This document shows, in pieces, positions 42,627 to 51,743 of a stretch of DNA of 64,000 bases (the first letter of the stretch is position 1; the number at the start of each line of letters is the position of its first letter). The notes below the pieces were generated by a model. The model saw only the letters and a program-made list of their open reading frames with translations, did no database searches and had not been told where the DNA came from. A program made the position numbers and the translations under genes. The stretch comes from Gracilaria domingensis (lineage: Eukaryota > Rhodophyta > Florideophyceae > Gracilariales > Gracilariaceae): assembly GCA_022539475.1 (NCBI GenBank), contig VCMS01000128.1, positions 1-64,000 on the forward strand. The letters run 5' to 3'.

Positions 42627-42695
42627 GTGGATTGCTGTTGTGATTGATAGGTAGATGGGGAAGTACTAAAGCATGTAACCAAAACTTGAATCCTT

Positions 42696-43664
42696 TTACT
42701 TGTCGGTTGAAGAAACGCTGTTATATTGTTGTTGTGATCTCTGATACTTTTGCAGATTATCGTACATGTCAAAGTCAAACAACATGGTCTTTCTGAACCA
42801 CGGTGGGAGACGTGTGTATAAAGAGCATGGAAGCGGTACCAACACGCTGGTTTGCTTCTTGTAAGCAACGTACTCCGGATCCTTCGCATACTTTTGATCT
42901 GCGCTACTTTCGAGAAGAGGGACGCCACTGAGAAAAAGCAACAACACAGCGGTGAATAAGGGACTGATGATTGATAGGTGTTGCAAGCCTGATAGCGCTG
43001 GTGTGGATGAGATGAAGGTCCCGATCCAAACAAGGATTTCACCAAAGTAGTTTGGGTGCCTCGAGTACTTCCACAGCCCCGTGTTCATCCATTTGGTCGA
43101 TGAGCTCGCGGTGAGCTTTTGCATATCGGCGACTGACTCTGTCAGTAAGCCAACTGCATACAAGATCCAGCCAACATAATCTACGTGCCCCAACGGCGGG
43201 TTCTTCGTCGACGCGTTAACGAGCACGGCTGGAAGAGTTATCACCCAAATCCATACACCCTGTAAAGTCCAGAACAAAAGCGTGGATTTAAGGTTGGTGC
43301 GAAAGTTGTCAAGACGTCTATCCTCTCCCCACTGCAAAATCCTTCGCAGAAGAAACGAGCCCAGTCGAGTGGCCCACGCAACGACGAAGCCAGTGACAAC
43401 CTTCTGCCGCAGCGTATGCAAAGACGCTCGGTACGTATACAACGCAAGCACGATTGCATTGGTCGTGCCAGCGAAATCAGTGAGCGTATCGATCCGATTG
43501 ACGTAGGCGATGCACCCAAACGCGAACTGATACGCCGTCGTGATGGCGGCGGTCTTCCACAACGTCATGGACACGCCTTCCACGCGACGATGGCCGCGAA
43601 GCGCGACGCGAGCAAGCCGTGGAAACGGCGACAACGACGACGGGACGAACGACAGAAGGCGCAT
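42696..43664 (-). CDS. DUF1295/steroid-reductase-like membrane protein
   Basis: 322 residues in one exon, ATG 43664. It is polytopic with about six to seven hydrophobic segments. The C-terminal half carries the signature of DUF1295 and related isoprenylcysteine methyltransferase/steroid 5-alpha-reductase folds: TGLWKYSRHPNYFGEILVWIG (about 210-230), followed by SGVPLLESSADQKYAKDPEYVAYKKQTS. The RHPNYFGE motif binds the NADPH or SAM pocket in this superfamily. Members are poorly characterised ER or envelope proteins, some acting on sterols or lipids. The first about 32 residues are basic and could be a targeting extension; an internal Met (VSMTLWK) is an alternative start. Divergent from Bax inhibitor, 400-bp shared promoter. 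Confidence 0.85.
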   Translation of the reverse strand: MRLLSFVPSSLSPFPRLARVALRGHRRVEGVSMTLWKTAAITTAYQFAFGCIAYVNRIDTLTDFAGTTNAIVLALYTYRASLHTLRQKVVTGFVVAWATRLGSFLLRRILQWGEDRRLDNFRTNLKSTLLFWTLQGVWIWVITLPAVLVNASTKNPPLGHVDYVGWILYAVGLLTESVADMQKLTASSSTKWMNTGLWKYSRHPNYFGEILVWIGTFISSTPALSGLQHLSIISPLFTAVLLLFLSGVPLLESSADQKYAKDPEYVAYKKQTSVLVPLPCSLYTRLPPWFRKTMLFDFDMYDNLQKYQRSQQQYNSVSSTDK

Positions 43665-43810
43665 CGGCGCGAAGGGTGGGGAGTCCCCACTGGGGACGCG
43701 TCGGAGGTGCGCCGTGCTGACGTGCTGACGTGTAGCACCAAGCTGAGCTCAGCATGGCGTGGACCCCGCCAACTGGACACGCGTAGACCGTGCTGGAGAG
43801 TGCGCTGGCA

Positions 43811-43850
43811 GCGCGTTCCCTGGCGTTCCATGGCGTTCCATGGCGTGCCA
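43811..43850 (+). repeat. Four 10-bp tandem units in a divergent promoter
   Basis: TGGCGTTCCA occurs twice in perfect tandem (43821-43840), followed by TGGCGTGCCA and preceded by GCGCGTTCCC. The 10-bp period is about one DNA turn, so identical faces would be presented. It lies between the DUF1295 start (43664, minus) and Bax inhibitor start (44065, plus), a likely factor-binding cluster by position only. The remainder of 43665-44064 has no gene. Confidence 0.6.
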
Positions 43851-44064
43851 GACGGTGGAACCCGGGCGGTCAATCTGCTTCGGACCAACCGCAGCGCGCG
43901 GTGCGGTGCTTCGGCCGAAATGTGCGCCAACCGAACGCACATAAGGTTATCCGCGCACCCGGCGAGCTGCTCTCCGTTGTCAACCTCTGGTCCCACCCAC
44001 ACCCCCTCGTTCTTCCTCTGTTCCTCCCCCCGCCGGTCTCCAAAGTAAGTTTGCGCCCTCCGAA

Positions 44065-44838
44065 ATGGCTTCCACCGCATACGGTTACAGGTTCTCTCCG
44101 CACGATTCGCAGCCGCGTCGTCGGCAGAGCATGTTCAGCTCGCTCATGTCGCACGTGGATCCCGTCGTTCACAAGCATCTTCGCCGCGTGTACACCAGCT
44201 TGACCAGCGCCTTGTTTGTCGCGTCTGTCGCCGCAATTGCTTCTTATCTGATGGTTCTTCGCGGAACATACTGGGTTTCAACACTGTGTACTTTTGCCGC
44301 CATTCCTGCTTTGCTGTATTTTAGCTCGCTGTCATCGCACTCAAAGAGACGTTCATTTGCATTCCATTTGTTTGCGTTCTTGGATGGAGCTGCCATTGGA
44401 CCTCTTCTGTGCGGCGTCATTGATATTGACCCTAGTATTCCACCCATGGCGTTCCTAGGTGCCTTTCTTGTGTTCTCTTCTTGCTCTCTGTCGGCCATAT
44501 TTGCCAAGAGAAAGTCATATCTCTTCTTGGGTTCCTTTTTATTCACCGCCTTGTTTGGAATGTTCCTCATGTCAATTTTGGGCAGGTTTTTGCCGCATAT
44601 GATGCCTGTCATGCCGTTCTTGTACATGGGTCTCTTTATGTTCTGTGGCTTTGTTCTGTATGACACCCAGATGATTATTGAAAAAGCGCATGCCGGTGAT
44701 AGGGATCATCTAAAGCATGCGCTGGAACTGTTCATTGACTTCGTTGCTATCGTGAGGCATATCATGGTCATCATGGCCAACAATCGCCAGCGCCGACAGG
44801 ATCGTGATGATCGGAGGCGCAAGTCATCTCGCAATTAG
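44065..44838 (+). CDS. Bax inhibitor-1 family protein
   Basis: 257 residues, TMBIM6/BI-1 type, an ER membrane protein that restrains cell death and modulates calcium leak. Six to seven hydrophobic helices are visible from about residue 48 onward. Family phrases include HLRRVYTSLTSALFVASVAA, FLDGAAIGPLL, LGSFLFTALFGMF, MGLFMFCGFVLYDTQMIIEKAHAGDRDHLKHALELFIDFVAIVRHIM (positions about 195-243). The Asp pair in FVLYDTQ and FIDFV corresponds to the proton/calcium sensor of BI-1. The basic, Arg/Asp-rich C-terminus (NNRQRRQDRDDRRRKSSRN) is as expected. A donor-like GTAAG near 44046 suggests the 5' leader may be spliced. Confidence 0.95.
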   Translation: MASTAYGYRFSPHDSQPRRRQSMFSSLMSHVDPVVHKHLRRVYTSLTSALFVASVAAIASYLMVLRGTYWVSTLCTFAAIPALLYFSSLSSHSKRRSFAFHLFAFLDGAAIGPLLCGVIDIDPSIPPMAFLGAFLVFSSCSLSAIFAKRKSYLFLGSFLFTALFGMFLMSILGRFLPHMMPVMPFLYMGLFMFCGFVLYDTQMIIEKAHAGDRDHLKHALELFIDFVAIVRHIMVIMANNRQRRQDRDDRRRKSSRN

Positions 44839-45141
44839 ACCCTTTTTCGCGCTGTGTTTCGTTGTTGTAAAGTACGCTAAACGATGCCATTGAGGCAGCG
44901 CAATCAGACAGCTGCCCCCACCTTTTACATGAATTAATAAACTAGATGAGATCATCGTTTACTCGTAAATTTCCAGCGCGGTACCGTCGCCGGTTCGCAA
45001 GGGTAGAAGGATACCCTTAGTAGTTTTTGAGTTGTATGAAGTCAATCGACAACGTGCAGTGCTCTATCTATCTGCAAGAAAGGACTAACGCTATTGGCTG
45101 TATCCAATGGGAACAACAAGGCGCTCTCACCTCTTGACATT
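44839..45141. other. Short gap between convergent genes
   Basis: 303 bp hold the two 3' ends; an AATTAATAAA element near 44932 may serve as a polyadenylation signal for the Bax inhibitor gene. No other gene is seen. Confidence 0.4.
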
Positions 45142-46077
45142 TTAGTGCGCAAAATCAGCTAGCGAGATGTTAGGGTTCATCACAAAGTTGATCATGGATG
45201 ACATTCCTCTCGAGCGATACGCGTTCTTGGCCGGGTACCAATTGTCTCCGGCCACGCGACGAAGCTCTGGCAATCGGCTCCAAGGGACGCGAGGAAAGTC
45301 ATGATGCTCAACGTGGTACCCCACGTTCAGCATCAAACAATTGAACCAGCCGTAATACGAATATGTGGTTGGCATTTCTTCACCCGTTCGCATACGCTCA
45401 CTTCCGTCGTATACATGGCGTTGTACCTGACGCGCATTTGCGGGATGCAATCCTTGCGAGTTCAAGACCGATAATACCAGAAAGAGGAAGCTTGTTCTGG
45501 AATACCAAACGACTGAAATGGCCATGAGCAAACAGCTAATCCAATTGAGAATCAAATACGCATCGAAGTTAATGGGCAGACGATAAACCGAACGTGCCGG
45601 AAGGATAATCATGTTGAGCATAAGCCATACAGCTTTTGCCACGCGACTACTTCCAACCAATGAAACTTCCCATTCGGAAGGTACATCAACATCTTCGGAC
45701 ATGTCTCCGAGAGCACCATGGTGTCTTGCATGATGCTGTCGATGCACCTCGCTAATCGGAATGAGCAACGGAATATTGGCCGCAATCGCAATTAATCGAT
45801 TGAACATGGGGCGACGAAACACAAGCATATGTGTGGCTTCATGCAAGAAACAGAGTAGGCCAGCATCAACGTATGGTCCGATTGTCATTCCCAAAAGCAG
45901 CGCGCTCGAAAAAGAATCGCGGCTCAGCCATACGAACGACAGCTGCAACGCAATACACACATAAGCATACAACTGAGTTGTCTGGTCGACGCCGAACAAA
46001 GTGCGAACGTGTGGGTACTCTTCAAGGATCAATCTTCTCCGTCGCGAATGAAGTTTCCAATGTTGCTTGTTTGACAT
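45142..46077 (-). CDS. Sphingolipid delta-4 desaturase (dihydroceramide desaturase)
   Basis: 311 residues in one exon. It introduces the 4,5 double bond of the sphingoid base in dihydroceramide at the ER membrane. The three His boxes of a di-iron membrane desaturase are present: H79-E-A-T-H83, H112-R-Q-H-H116 and H255-V-E-H-H259, the last in the DES1 phrase NVGYHVEHHDFPRVPWSRLP. The N-terminus retains the lipid-desaturase domain layout (RRRLILEEYPHVRTLFG). The first box reads HEATH, where animal DES1 has HEISH. Slightly shorter than animal proteins (about 320). Gene symbol given for the family. Confidence 0.96.
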   Translation of the reverse strand: MSNKQHWKLHSRRRRLILEEYPHVRTLFGVDQTTQLYAYVCIALQLSFVWLSRDSFSSALLLGMTIGPYVDAGLLCFLHEATHMLVFRRPMFNRLIAIAANIPLLIPISEVHRQHHARHHGALGDMSEDVDVPSEWEVSLVGSSRVAKAVWLMLNMIILPARSVYRLPINFDAYLILNWISCLLMAISVVWYSRTSFLFLVLSVLNSQGLHPANARQVQRHVYDGSERMRTGEEMPTTYSYYGWFNCLMLNVGYHVEHHDFPRVPWSRLPELRRVAGDNWYPAKNAYRSRGMSSMINFVMNPNISLADFAH

Positions 46078-47664
46078 AATGGCAGCGCGGTCGCGTCCGC
46101 CTGCTAGAGGCGAACGCGCCGCTCCGTTCGATGACCGGGCAATATGAACGATTCAGGCTAGGATCGGCGCATCGGAGACGTGTGCGGTCGACGCGCCACA
46201 ATCGGTTGCGGGCCAGCGCCAAGCGATTGCATTAGCAACGGCGCGTAGGTTACGAGATGCGATGCGAAGTTGCGAATCGCGACTGGCGTGCGAAGAAAAA
46301 GTGTTCTCGTTGTACACTTGGCCACATTTCTTTTTTCCTCAACTTTTGGACAAACAAAAGTTTTTCGCAACTGTTGAGCTCTTGTATCTTTGTATCTTTT
46401 GCGCGATCCTTTTCACATACACAATCCAAACTTTCACCCATGATGGGTACAGTACGTGTACACGTACCTGTAACAAGGGTCGATGAATCATAAAGGTGCA
46501 CATATGCTCATATCAAGGGTTCGCTGTCTCACGTGATGTACCAAAGGTACCGACGGTACGTGTGCGGGACATGAGAAACCGAAGGGATCGAGAAAGCGCC
46601 GTGAGGGTTGACAAGCCAAAACATGACGCAGACACGTGCTTTATCCAGCACGAGTAAATGTTTGGATTAGATACCTCTATAGAGTTAGCCATAGCCATCT
46701 GCGAGGTAAGCAAACTTATCCTAACGAGCTCTCTATCGCTCACCTCCGTTAGCAGCATCGATCAGGGAAATAAGAACGTTAAAGAAGAAAGTGACGCAGC
46801 AGCGCCAGCATATGTTAGATCTCATCATGCATGCAAGGCGAGAAAGTTTGGTGAGCCGGTCCGGCCTCATTTGTCATTCATGAAATCTTTGTAGAGTCTC
46901 GCTCAAAAGTGTACCGAATGCTGTTCTTTATGCAAGACAGTGTTCCAAATCACTACTGGCACTGGAGAGCTTCTGTTCGATAAGAAATCTACAACGCCAT
47001 GAGATATCTTTATGTTCTCAGCACATTTTTCCAGCATTATGTTCATATCATGAATAACAGTAATTACGGTAATTAGTCCTTGGCTTCAAAGATGTCCATG
47101 TTTTGCCTTTCAAGCTACTGCGGCACTGACATGAGCAAACGGGAGACCCTGCGTCCGAAGTCAAAGATATAAAAGCATGTGTCTTAGTCAGAGATATAGC
47201 TTTGGCCCAACCAAAAATAATGAAAATTCTAAGCCAGCGTTGCAATTCCACTCTTAATACCCTGTATATAAGACACTACACGTACGTGTAATGTTCTCAC
47301 ATTCATTCTTTGGGCGTTTGTATGCTGCTGAGTCGCATCTTGAAACCTCTTTCCACGCACGGCTTCCTCCTGAAGAGCGGCACTCGCGAAGAAATAAAGA
47401 AATGGAATGCATATTACCACTTCAGACTCGCCACTCTCTTTTCCTGGAAAGGCCGAACCAAGATCCTGACTGAGCAATGCGTTAAGATCAAGTCAGCAAC
47501 AACACCCGTTGCATTTTATGAACAGATCACTGCTTTGCCAGGGGCGCCCATCGCTACCCCTTTAAAAGAAGGGAGATGAAACAAATTCTGCTTCTCTTCC
47601 CGTTCATTCTCACCTTCCTATTTCGGCTCATTTCCGCTGATTGATTCTATCCGTATCCGAAGCA
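46078..47664. other. Intergenic; candidate TATA box, no gene supported
   Basis: It contains palindromic GTACGTGTACACGTAC (about 46452-46467), repeated GGTACC/GGTACG elements (46538-46560) and a TATATAAG element at about 47271, followed by CACGTACGTG, upstream of the von Willebrand A gene. An 89-codon plus frame at 47310-47579 has no recognised domain and may lie in that gene's 5' leader. Confidence 0.4.
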
Positions 47665-48804
47665 ATGTCGACGCATTCCCCCACATCATTTGCCAAGGTC
47701 ATCTTCCTGGCTGTGTTCCTGGCACTGGTCTCTCCGACGTTTTCAATTGGCGTTGGTGGTGACTGCCGCAGAAATCGCAATGGCTGCAGAAGGGGACTGA
47801 CTTGCATCAACGGCGGGCTTCAACCGCGTCCATTTCAGTGCCATCCGTTAAGGGGTCTGGGAGGGCCTTGCAACTTTGAACCATATTGGGTGTGCCAGCG
47901 AAACCTTCGCTGTGCAACGAGCCCTGACCCTGGCCCTGGCCGCCGGTTCGGTACCTGCGTTCCACCTGGTCTTGCCACTCCAAGGTTCGGCTTCTGCGGC
48001 TTCACGCCTAACCACCGACAGTGTCCATCAGGCAGCAGATGTCAGAATATGGGTGGAGTCGGACATTGCGTGGACCTACGTCCCCCCACACCGACCCCGA
48101 GTCCTTCCCCATCTCGTAGCCCGACACCATCCCCTTCCCCATCTCGTAGCCCGACACCGTCCCCTTCCCGTAGGCCAAGGCCGAATTCTCCCCAGCTTCC
48201 TTCAATCCTCTCCCCTGGAAGAAGAGAGCGCCTTCGCCAATTAATCGAGGCCGCTGGAGGATGCAATGCAAACGTTTGCTTTGCTATTGATGGGAGCGGT
48301 TCGATTTCGTCCGAGGAGTTTGACCTCGAAAAGGCTTTCGTTCTGGACGTTGTCTCGGTGCTCACTGACAACCCCGTTGAAGTTGCGGCGGTCCAGTTTT
48401 CTACTTCTACCTTTCCGATTCAGGCTTTGACTCCGGACGTCGAGCAATTCAACCTTCGGGTCCAAGCCACAAACCAGATTCGTGGAGCTTCTTTTGTTGC
48501 TGGCGGTGTGAACTACTGTGTGGGACAGCTGATCCGACGCCCCGGGGAGTCGAACAAAGTTGTTCTTCTGTCCGATGGGAGAAGCAATATTGGTGGGAGC
48601 GCATCCCGTGCGGCAGACGAGTTCCGTGCGTTTGGAGGGAGCGTTTGTGCTGTGGGAGCCGGTGACCGGAGTGCACAGGAGCTTTTGGAAATTGTGGGTG
48701 GTGATGAAGACCTTCTCTTTGAAGTGGATAACTTCCTGGACGTTTTTGCGCTGGAGGACACAATTGAGAGGGTTACGCTGCGTGTCTGTTCTCTGCTCGA
48801 CTAA
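47665..48804 (+). CDS. Secreted Cys-rich protein with von Willebrand A domain
   Basis: 379 residues from ATG 47665. The signal peptide (about 1-28) ends VSPTFSIG. Residues 34-136 are a Cys-rich region with about ten Cys in CRRNRNGC and GPC..VC-type spacing. A Pro/Ser/Arg linker (140-172) is built of PTPSPSPSRS repeats. Residues about 200-376 form a vWA domain: strand VCFAIDGSGSIS with MIDAS D209-x-S-x-S213, VEVAAVQFS, and VVLLSDGRSN supplying a further MIDAS-type Asp. The middle MIDAS Thr position is not obvious (ASFVAGGVNYC). Probably an extracellular-matrix or cell-surface adhesion protein. Such Cys-rich plus vWA combinations look lineage-specific. An in-frame non-ATG extension upstream is unlikely because it would bury the signal peptide. 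Confidence 0.8.
   Translation: MSTHSPTSFAKVIFLAVFLALVSPTFSIGVGGDCRRNRNGCRRGLTCINGGLQPRPFQCHPLRGLGGPCNFEPYWVCQRNLRCATSPDPGPGRRFGTCVPPGLATPRFGFCGFTPNHRQCPSGSRCQNMGGVGHCVDLRPPTPTPSPSPSRSPTPSPSPSRSPTPSPSRRPRPNSPQLPSILSPGRRERLRQLIEAAGGCNANVCFAIDGSGSISSEEFDLEKAFVLDVVSVLTDNPVEVAAVQFSTSTFPIQALTPDVEQFNLRVQATNQIRGASFVAGGVNYCVGQLIRRPGESNKVVLLSDGRSNIGGSASRAADEFRAFGGSVCAVGAGDRSAQELLEIVGGDEDLLFEVDNFLDVFALEDTIERVTLRVCSLLD
48080..48172 (+). repeat. 30-bp coding tandem repeat (Pro-Ser linker)
   Basis: About three units starting with CCCGACACC/CCGAGTCC, each encoding PTPSPSPSRS, in the linker between the Cys-rich and vWA parts. Repeat number is likely to vary between strains. Confidence 0.7.
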
Positions 48805-49267
48805 GTCAATGTTGATACCGCAACACGATGATTAGCACCATCGGCACTTCGACGCAAATCTTCATGCGTCAGGCCAATCGGCATCTTCTGATCTCGTGAA
48901 GAACCCACTGCTACACAGTAGGATAACTCTTGCTTAAAGAGCAACCTGTCAAGAGCACCACTAATAGGCTATTAGTAATAGCCCCTTTTAAATAAGGAAA
49001 AATGAGTCTAGTTTTGGAATAAGAGACAGTTTGCGGCAAAGCGCAGTTTAATTAAGATTGACAAACTCATATAACGGCCCTAAGATACGGCAAAACGTTA
49101 AAATTTAGGTTAATTTCGAACCAAATAAGGAAACAACAGTGCGCGGCACATCCGACGTAGCCGTTCGAATCTTAAATAGATAAGGTAGCAAATTTTTGAA
49201 AGACCCGTTCATTGCAACGGTCATACGGTTGGATGTCGCGCACGCTAGGGAGTCCCTAGTAGGGACA
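48805..49267. other. Intergenic, AT-rich, no gene seen
   Basis: Only short frames. The last 60 bp contain the small palindrome AGGGAGTCCCTAGTAGGGAC next to the large hairpin. Confidence 0.4.
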
Positions 49268-49330
49268 GATCTCAGGCTTGTACTATACGTGGTTGGAAAT
49301 TCCAACCACGTATAGTACAAGCCTGAGATC
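49268..49330. repeat. 63-bp palindrome, 31-bp perfect arms
   Basis: GATCTCAGGCTTGTACTATA... continues to GGTTGGAA, one central A (49299), then the exact reverse complement ending at 49330. No mismatches seen. It is 85 bp from the insertion point of the LTR element and not part of it. Confidence 0.9.
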
Positions 49331-49415
49331 AGTCCAACTTGGAATGCGGTAGCCTTAAGTCTCGCGACATGCTCGCGCTTGATACTGCACCAGTATCAAA
49401 CGAACCCGTAATGGC

Positions 49416-49570
49416 TGAAAGCTGCACAACAAACTAGAGCCAGCTACCCTTTTTTTACTTCTTGCTTTTCTGTTGTCTTCCTCCAGTCGCCGTCGCTCCG
49501 AAGCGACGGCGGCGGCTTAAGTGAGCTCCCCAGCCACGTGTGGTGCCGCGCGCACTACACGTGGCTGACA
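49416..49570 (-). repeat. LTR (3' LTR of the element)
   Basis: 155 bp, TG...CA termini, nearly identical to the right copy. Contains an internal inverted pair CCACGTGTGG / CTACACGTGG and a CGTCGCTCCGAAGCGACG hairpin. Unusually short for a Ty3/gypsy LTR. Confidence 0.95.
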
Positions 49571-50101
49571 CGCCCCCACTCAGCCCGTGCCACCGTGGCA
49601 CGGGCCAATGAAATTTAAATTTGTAACAGTCACGCTGCTGCGCTGGCAACCCGACAGAAGCCAGTGCAGCAGCGCACGCAACAGTGCGCTGTTCAACCTC
49701 TTTGATTATTTGCTCTGCCTTCAGCTTTCTTCCCCCCTTTCTTCCCCGTTCTATCACCATCAACCCGTCCTAGCACGCACCCGCTCTCGCCGCTGTGCCG
49801 CGCCTCTTGCTTCGCCGCGTTCTTCGTATCGCCGCGTCCCTTTCGTGGCCTTGTTCGCCTTCTGCGCGGTTTTGCTGCGTTCTCTTCTCCTCTGGTGGCT
49901 CGTATTTCTCCAACCACAAAGTCTGCATCGCTCTGTTGTGGGTTCCGCTTCCACGTTCCCTCTGGTCAGATCAAGGGATATCTCTGGAGATTCGCGTCAT
50001 TGCCTAGCCTTCGTCACCGCGGCCAGAGGTTGAGCAACGAAGCGTTGAGCCCTACCTTTTCGTTGTTAGGCCTTGGTGGTTGAAGTTGTACGGACCCGAC
50101 A

Positions 50102-51499
50102 ATGGACGGGACTCAGAACTTTGCTACAAGAGTCGATGCAAACGACAGTCTACAGGATTTGCGCCGTCGTCTTCGTCGTCGTCGCCGTCGAAACAAAGGC
50201 CACAGAACGTCTGCGCCGAACAACGCACGCTCTGTTGGTCGCCCTACCTCGTCTCATCAAAACCGAAGATCTTCCCACCGCTCTGGCCCGGCTGTTTCTT
50301 CCTCGGTACAGGTTGCACAGTCTTCGGCCAACGTTTCGAATCTTGAAGTCGCGGGTACTAATGAAGACGCGCTAGATCTCTCAAACTCCGCCATGATGGA
50401 CCCCTCGGTTCGTTCTGGTACTGACGACGAAGTCGTCATGACCCGTGTGCATCGTCCACCTACCTCCCGTGGCAGGCGCAGGAAGTCCGACGACCCCTCT
50501 GTTACAATGACCGGAGCCGTCATTGACCTGGCATCTACCTCTTCTTCTTCTTCGGGCAGCGCGAATGAATCGGATCTGTCCTTCGAAGACGCCATAGACG
50601 GCAGAAATGTTGCGCCCAACCAGCAGGCCGTCCCCAAATGGAGGTTGGAGTGCATCATGTTCGGCGACGGTACAAAGTTTGGGCACGTAGAATTCGAAAA
50701 GGGGAGGTTGTATGGCTCTGCACGTCGTAACGGAGGTCTTGAACATTTCTATCCCATCCACAGAGGCACTTTCAACATGGAGCCGTTGACAAACAATCTT
50801 CCTCTCATTGGCATCCGTCACTGCACCGAAAGAAGCCAACAGTTTGATGTGGGTAACATCAACACTGATACAGATCTCTTCACTCTAACCGACAGGCGCC
50901 TTCGTAGCGCCACGCGCAATTCCGGCATTGCTTCTCGTGCCGTTCGGATCGCCTGCCTATTTCCTGGGTGCAAACTTGAGATCGGTGGCCCTGGTACAAG
51001 GGCATTCAACGCGGCAACCCGCCCTTTTCTCGCGACCAATTCCCGCCGCCTTTTTATGACTTCTGACGGGGGGCGAAATTGTGTCGTCACATCCCTCGTG
51101 AACGTAATTCACCGTATGGCGGGAACCTCGGCTGCGAATTACACTCTTTCTCGCCTGTCCGAGTCCCCGGTTACCTTCCGCAATATCTCCTCCGCGACGC
51201 GTTTCGTCGAGAGTTTGGGGATCGGCCTCGGGCTGCGCCGCACTCGTGCTCGACTGCGAACTTTCGACGCTATCGCCCATGCCTACAGCCGCGGCCCGTT
51301 CTTGCTGGTTCGCCTCATGAAGGGGGATGAAGTCGACCATGTCGTCGGGGTGGATTCTGCAAGTCTCATGATTCTGGATGGGGTCGAAGAACAGCCTCTG
51401 CACCTTTGCCCGGAGAGCTTGGCCCTTTGCGGTGGAGGTGGGAACCCCAAGGTGACTGAGGTTCGGGAGGTGTTCTTCACCCAGAGCCATCATGGCTAA
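50102..51499 (+). CDS. Antisense extra frame in the LTR element, protease-like C-terminus
   Basis: A 465-codon frame on the strand opposite gag-pol, between the pol end and the 3' LTR. The N-terminal half is basic (RRRLRRRRRR near residue 25), then Ser/Asp-rich and disordered. The C-terminal about 150 residues are compact, with GRNCVVTSLVNVI (Cys in a helix start), LLVRLMKGDEVDHVVGVD (His) and SLMILDG (Asp). The order Cys, His, Asp with this local context resembles papain-like/C39-type cysteine peptidases. This is a fold guess, not an established match. Extra antisense frames in this position are known from some plant Ty3/gypsy elements. It appears intact. Confidence 0.65.
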   Translation: MDGTQNFATRVDANDSLQDLRRRLRRRRRRNKGHRTSAPNNARSVGRPTSSHQNRRSSHRSGPAVSSSVQVAQSSANVSNLEVAGTNEDALDLSNSAMMDPSVRSGTDDEVVMTRVHRPPTSRGRRRKSDDPSVTMTGAVIDLASTSSSSSGSANESDLSFEDAIDGRNVAPNQQAVPKWRLECIMFGDGTKFGHVEFEKGRLYGSARRNGGLEHFYPIHRGTFNMEPLTNNLPLIGIRHCTERSQQFDVGNINTDTDLFTLTDRRLRSATRNSGIASRAVRIACLFPGCKLEIGGPGTRAFNAATRPFLATNSRRLFMTSDGGRNCVVTSLVNVIHRMAGTSAANYTLSRLSESPVTFRNISSATRFVESLGIGLGLRRTRARLRTFDAIAHAYSRGPFLLVRLMKGDEVDHVVGVDSASLMILDGVEEQPLHLCPESLALCGGGGNPKVTEVREVFFTQSHHG

Positions 51500-51743
51500 T
51501 GATTAGGTCTCGACTTAGCAGCGTACGTAAGTAGACATCCCAAATGCGTAAACTTGAGAACATTCCCCTTGTTTTTAACGTTTATCTCCACGCTCTTCGC
51601 CTTCCATTTACTTCGCTTATTTCCTTTGACTTTCGACGGCGATGTTTCCTCAACTGCGCGACGGGGCACACAACCTCTGGTGCGCCCCCGCTCAGCGACT
51701 AAAAGACCTACCGTCTGTTCTGAAACCAGTTCAACCACAGGAC

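Noticed and set aside
44046-44064. Intron directly before the Bax inhibitor start
   Set aside because: A donor-like GTAAG is present, but no acceptor is required because the coding frame is complete; kept only as a possible leader intron.
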